Positions 60,901-64,000 of a DNA stretch of 64,000 nt are shown here, piece by piece. The DNA is from CAZGMJ01 sp964526785 (GTDB lineage: Bacteria; Planctomycetota; Phycisphaerae; Sedimentisphaerales; Anaerobacaceae), in NCBI GenBank assembly GCA_964526785.1, contig CAZGMJ010000018.1, positions 17,325-81,324 on the forward strand. Reading direction: 5' to 3'. Each line of letters starts with the position of its first letter. Within the stretch, counting starts at the first letter, position 1. A model generated the notes under the pieces. The model was not told where the DNA came from. It did not search any database and worked only from the letters and a program-made list of their open reading frames with translations. Position numbers and translations under genes: made by a program.

Positions 60901-63509
60901 AGAATGAACTTTTGGTCTACGTTCGAGACATCGACACCAACTCAGCTACTACAAGCGATCGAAGAGTCTACTGGCGAGCGCGGCCCATTGATCAATCCTG
61001 GTGGGGTCCCCATCAGATGTTGACGAATCGTAACGAGTCCTGGGACGATCAGGCTCAGATTGCAGCCGATGACACGGATAGTCCGGTCATTGTCTGGGTA
61101 AGAAAACCGCTGTCAGATACAGGTATGCAATCGATGGATCAACTGTGGTTTGCAACACAGGATGGGGACTCATGGAAAAAGAGACTTGCTTTCAGGACGA
61201 ACAGCATAACCGAGTTGAAGATGGTTAGAACAGGTATGGGCAAATTACTTCTGTTCTGGGTAGGACCATCTGATGAATTCACAGATATATACTGCAGTGC
61301 ATACAGTTCTCAAGCTCAAATGTGGGGGCCGCCACAGCAATTGACACACGATACGGGCGCCGAAACAATGCTAACCTGTGCCGAGAAACATGGCAATGTT
61401 ATCATCGGTTACAATAAACGTCGGATGAAGCTCGATACGGTGTCTGGGCTACCGGAAATCGGTTACTCTGATTTATATGTAAAGGAATTTTCAACAGAAC
61501 CAAATATATCCATTTCACCGAAGGACGTCTGGATAAGGTATGATGCTCATGGATTTAATCAATTATATCTGATGTCTGAAAAATGGCTTGAACAGATTGA
61601 GGATAATGAAGAGCCATACGCTGACTTAGACAGCAACCATGACGGGCATCTTGATTTCAAAGATTTTGCTGATCTAACCAAAGACTATGATGAATACTCA
61701 GGTTATTCAGAAATCAGGGCGGATGTCCATTTGGCCGGAGCTTGTGGTGTACGGGACATCAACGTTCTATTCTACGATGGACAACCTGACAGCGGTACTT
61801 TGATTGGAACACGAACAATTGAGTGGATGCTACCGGGAGAGACACGACATGTGCGCATTCCCTGGCATGTACCGGACGACAATGAAGTTCATACCGTGCA
61901 TATCAGAATTGAGACTGATCAAGGCGATGCTCCCGAAGTTGAAATACAAGCATTCAAACCAAATCTTAAAGCGGACAACTTCGTATTGTTAGAATCTTCT
62001 GATACAGATGCCGTTCAGGCTGGCTTTTCTGTAAGCAATAACGGAGATGCAAATTCAGGTTCTTTTATCTGTTGCCTGTATGAAGATAATGCAGATGGGC
62101 CAAGAATTCACGAAGAGCCAATCGACAATCTCAATCCAGGTGAAACCCAGGTTGTCAAATATGACTGGGATATTTCCGGCAAAGATTCGGGGCTGTACAC
62201 ACTGCTTCTTTGCGTTGATGAAGTTAATGAAGTTTCGGAATGGTCTGAAGATGACAACACAAGAACTGCCTTAATTCCAATACTACCTGATTTAGAGGTG
62301 GAGCAATTAAGCGCGCATATCACAGATGGAAACGCCTGTGTCAGAATTAACAATATAGGAAGCAGAGCGATGCCCGCTACGGTCATACAGATTCGCAGTG
62401 GCAACGATGTTCTTCAGGAAGCAACAATAGAAGCTTTGGATAGCGGTTCTAATATAGAAGCGTGTATTCCACTGTCAAGTTCGAGTTGTGGAACCCGTAT
62501 TGAAGTAATGGCCAATCCCGACTCTGACGGCACAGATGAGATAACTCTTCTAAACAATAGTGCGATTGTTCTAGTTCCCAGCGATTTGGTCACTGATCCC
62601 TGCGATCCAAACACGGAAGAGGATATGACACTGATTGAAGGGGGCGAATTCCAGATGGGGGATCCGAACGGCGATTACACCGAAATCCCGCATATGGTGA
62701 AGGTTGACTCTTTTCTGATAGATAAACACGAGGTGAGTAACCGCGAGTATTGCGAATTCTTAAATGCTAGTCTCTCGGCAGGGACCATACATGTTGGCGC
62801 TGATGGCGTTGTTTATGGCGCCGGTGAGAAGGAGTACTGCAAACCTGAAGAAAGTCAAATAGTCTATGATGAGTTACTCGAAGAATTCCGGGTAATCGAG
62901 AAGGCTGGCGCGACCGCAGATAATTATCCGGCTGTCACTATTACATGGTATGGCGCAGTTGCATACTGCAATTGGCTTACCGAAGGGTGTGGATACGAGT
63001 TGTGTTACGACTTAGGCGACTGGTCGCACGATTTGACGAAGACGGGCTATAGGCTTCCGACCGAGGCTGAATGGGAGTATGCAGCGCGATGCGACCTCAC
63101 CGGAAACCGTTTCCCGTGGGGTAATGAGATTTCACACGAAAACGCCAATTACGACGCCCCTACCGACGGCCCTGCCTACGATCTCAGCGCCGGTCAAGGG
63201 TGGCACCCGGACTACGAGTTGCTTCCGAGTCCATACACCGCTCCGGTAGATGCCTTCAGTCAGGGCGATTACCAATTATGCAGTATTGTGGGCAATGTCC
63301 GGGAATGGTGCAATGATCGATATGGCAGCATGTACTATCACGACTCTCCGTATGATAATCCCGAAGGTCCTGACGGTGGCAATGATCGAGTCTACCGCGG
63401 CGGGGGATACAATGACGGTCCAGAGGATTGTCGTGTTTTCTACCGGTGGAAATATAACCCTAATAGTGCTTACATCAACCAAGGATTTCGCGTAGTTCGT
63501 CGGCCATGA
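57981..63509 (+). CDS. Giant secreted multidomain protein with BACON-like, CARDB-like and C-terminal FGE-like domains
   Basis: 1842 aa. Signal peptide; a BACON-like domain (about residues 165-255, FKVWNGGEGTLSYTIEDNQD, LTV end); Ig-like domain (VNIKWESSNATSQATVTLLY); large glycine-rich beta region; sialidase-like beta segments (residues ~820-1190) with repeated W/D patterns; a calcium-loop DLDSNHDGHLDFKDFADL; CARDB-like repeats (~1245-1540); and from ~1547 a complete FGE-sulfatase domain (MTLIEGGEFQMGDPN, GYRLPTEAEWEYAARCD, IVGNVREWCNDRYG, GFRVVRRP). The FGE copper segment reads GGGYNDGPEDCRVFYR, one cysteine only, so maturase activity is unlikely. GAGGAGG precedes ATG 57981. Codon use is clearly AT-richer than the first 47 kb. 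Confidence 0.78.
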   Translation: MRYRNNLSVYVYITITLLAPICAKAVDGECIAISIMRRLNNSTEFFMLWDSDSGWHGSGPDENIVYIDPGTKVTITASGYGGEQPYSYVLAGFANGQPILQEITIYSYTYVFSAVPGESDESQRDISSYTLTVDSGPKKFHIWEQSDSPGISVSTVKLSQTCQEGEDADSQTFKVWNGGEGTLSYTIEDNQDWLSCKRTSGDGKSTGETDKDTITVSYESSDLEADTYTAEIIISSDDASNSPQTIGVTLTVHPPDVVSIQVLQPSENIDSDGQVNIKWESSNATSQATVTLLYDKDQVFNNDNETQIIDGQAADGQYSWNTTNVNSGQYRICAVIEDGDASGHDYSAGKVTISDGEFEILSVEAEYYGVFPEGIDIDNEFTCNVCWGDKTSSHVVFEFNGDDIEISTNNEEAKIIYNMGADLAYSAAGTKNTLLIYAVSADGTKSNIERIYLWGLQLPEWATSRETQIGPITLGVDPLTGTVWFSGDVEVLKNGIKGNVEIPQKVPEIGGKWGVELEPLTFSWKLQAQPNIKGTGLEGLFDLSGSLDGSIAVGKDRKAELGSGISGKGQFYPEFRLTEVSAEFEVGIPFQLPKIYFLCGTPVLCCTSPCPYFQGTVTPEIRGSLSLQQAENTEDALIAGLKFKNSDVSLAGTIAGTVGIGNETVGHAAGTFGGKPYVTLQFPPDSHSFCLNEYVKEAGATLEASWVVEVFGVKIQHKWGPETIYQCPENGQYSSADYMVVDPPQFISRDYLYAPEGYCSIQNVIQTQTMSGDSLPGPIENVGTQPLPSIGAIQNEGIMAFVRDGLKAPGSHQEICCMDWQDGQWTTQSQLTENNSPDTSPVAAIDSSGTRIVAWVNAGQSQELTFTSTEILSGCDIMFSTCLEGSDIWGQPQEVTNNSYADIMPWFDDSPAGVLRLCWLSSKTNAIPVWPDDAVAPSVDILAADWDGGSFDEPYTIASDLPIVSRPSICLTPENELLVYVRDIDTNSATTSDRRVYWRARPIDQSWWGPHQMLTNRNESWDDQAQIAADDTDSPVIVWVRKPLSDTGMQSMDQLWFATQDGDSWKKRLAFRTNSITELKMVRTGMGKLLLFWVGPSDEFTDIYCSAYSSQAQMWGPPQQLTHDTGAETMLTCAEKHGNVIIGYNKRRMKLDTVSGLPEIGYSDLYVKEFSTEPNISISPKDVWIRYDAHGFNQLYLMSEKWLEQIEDNEEPYADLDSNHDGHLDFKDFADLTKDYDEYSGYSEIRADVHLAGACGVRDINVLFYDGQPDSGTLIGTRTIEWMLPGETRHVRIPWHVPDDNEVHTVHIRIETDQGDAPEVEIQAFKPNLKADNFVLLESSDTDAVQAGFSVSNNGDANSGSFICCLYEDNADGPRIHEEPIDNLNPGETQVVKYDWDISGKDSGLYTLLLCVDEVNEVSEWSEDDNTRTALIPILPDLEVEQLSAHITDGNACVRINNIGSRAMPATVIQIRSGNDVLQEATIEALDSGSNIEACIPLSSSSCGTRIEVMANPDSDGTDEITLLNNSAIVLVPSDLVTDPCDPNTEEDMTLIEGGEFQMGDPNGDYTEIPHMVKVDSFLIDKHEVSNREYCEFLNASLSAGTIHVGADGVVYGAGEKEYCKPEESQIVYDELLEEFRVIEKAGATADNYPAVTITWYGAVAYCNWLTEGCGYELCYDLGDWSHDLTKTGYRLPTEAEWEYAARCDLTGNRFPWGNEISHENANYDAPTDGPAYDLSAGQGWHPDYELLPSPYTAPVDAFSQGDYQLCSIVGNVREWCNDRYGSMYYHDSPYDNPEGPDGGNDRVYRGGGYNDGPEDCRVFYRWKYNPNSAYINQGFRVVRRP

Positions 63510-63657
63510 AGCATTGAGACCTTCATATGTAGTTGTTGTCATCGCCAGTAGCAAAGACTTTTCCGCGCATCGCGGTGACATACATATGTTGATTAGCTTA
63601 CCATGAAAACTGGAGTTTATACGTGTGCCCGGTGCTCTCTATTCGCCCGTCCTCCTC

Positions 63658-64000
63658 TTATGGCGTCGCCTCGCTTGATCCACAGGTAAGAAATCCGCCT
63701 GCAACTACGAGTGCAACCAGTGCCGCAAGCACGTGCAGCACAAGAAGAGCGTTCGGAACCCATATTTCTCGAGAGGTGAAGGATCGATATACCTTCGGAT
63801 CTTCGCCACGGCCGAGCGCCTCCCACTCCGCAGCATAGATTGCCGTCTTCAAATACCGTTCTATGGTATTGATAACTTGAAATTTCCCTCGATTCAATTG
63901 CCCAAATGAAGTGATCAGACTTCTCCATGCACCACAAAGGATTGCTCGATGACGTAGGATATTTTTCGCACTTTTGTTTGGGATGTAAAAGCGGTCCTTT
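63658..64000 (-). CDS. C-terminal part of a protein running out of the window, with one membrane helix
   Basis: The minus frame is open from TAA at 63660 to the window edge (114 codons). It reads RFYIPNKSAKNILRHRAIL, then INTIERYLKTAIYAAEWEAL and a hydrophobic segment ALLVLHVLAALVALVVAGGF ending GSSEATP. Charged and hydrophobic residues alternate as in real proteins, but the start is outside the window and no family is recognised. A short internal TTG start at 63897 is also possible. Confidence 0.4.
   Translation of the reverse strand, partial: KDRFYIPNKSAKNILRHRAILCGAWRSLITSFGQLNRGKFQVINTIERYLKTAIYAAEWEALGRGEDPKVYRSFTSREIWVPNALLVLHVLAALVALVVAGGFLTCGSSEATP

Noticed and set aside
1..64000. 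Search for CRISPR arrays, rRNA and intact insertion sequences
   Set aside because: No regularly spaced repeats, rRNA signatures or complete transposase gene were recognised; only the two transposase tails.

Overview
The window reads as chromosome of a planctomycete, most likely class Phycisphaerae (Sedimentisphaerales-like). This is inferred from several PEP-CTERM or VPAPGA-CTERM tailed proteins, type I dockerin and beta-helix proteins, Tat-exported sugar-pathway enzymes, an H-X9-DG pseudopilin-type domain, a sulfatase, FGE-like proteins and HEAT/TPR secreted proteins. No rRNA, tRNA, CRISPR array or intact insertion sequence was found.

Layout. 1-8900: exported enzymes (two nucleoside-hydrolase-like proteins, a nitrilase-like protein without its cysteine, a Tat-exported Gfo/Idh/MocA oxidoreductase, a beta-propeller, a peroxiredoxin fused to a membrane-anchored domain). 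Two remnants of a REP-associated (Y1-type) transposase lie as direct repeats around the DUF1593-type gene. 8900-19930: PEP-CTERM protein, sulfatase, ankyrin protein, a 848-aa putative glycosidase/phosphodiesterase fusion, an FGE-like protein, a Wzz-like coiled-coil protein and a HAF-repeat PEP-CTERM protein. 20205-24308: six tightly packed minus-strand genes that look like a phage or plasmid replication/regulation module: sigma-like HTH protein, ABC ATPase overlapping a GNAT-like gene, ParB-like protein, winged-helix replisome-organizer-like protein, helicase-loader-like protein. 25147-34800: cluster of sorted surface proteins, a broken PilX-type gene, tiny membrane proteins, a beta-helix/dockerin protein and a CBS protein. 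35456-46400: metabolic and envelope genes (methyltransferase, RDD protein, GH5 and six-hairpin pair, lipoprotein isoaspartyl methyltransferase, SagB-type oxidoreductase with DUF4186, PfkB kinase). 47110-63509: a long plus-strand run of secreted TPR, HEAT and PKD-like proteins of unknown role, ending in an 1842-aa AT-richer surface protein with an FGE-like C-terminus.

Most notable: (1) two homologous secreted genes (50752 and 56197) that are strongly diverged in their 5' halves but almost identical over 531 bp at their 3' ends, each preceded by a DUF7689-like coding region (intact in one copy, a fragment in the other); (2) the replication-like block with a split ABC/acetyltransferase pair; (3) a recurring promoter pattern, TTGACN-17-TANNAT with GG directly before the -10, in front of PEP-CTERM and other surface genes and producing one apparently leaderless gene; (4) three candidate small RNAs, one with a C/T-rich loop complementary to Shine-Dalgarno sequences. 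All functional statements rest on motif recognition by eye; no database search was run.
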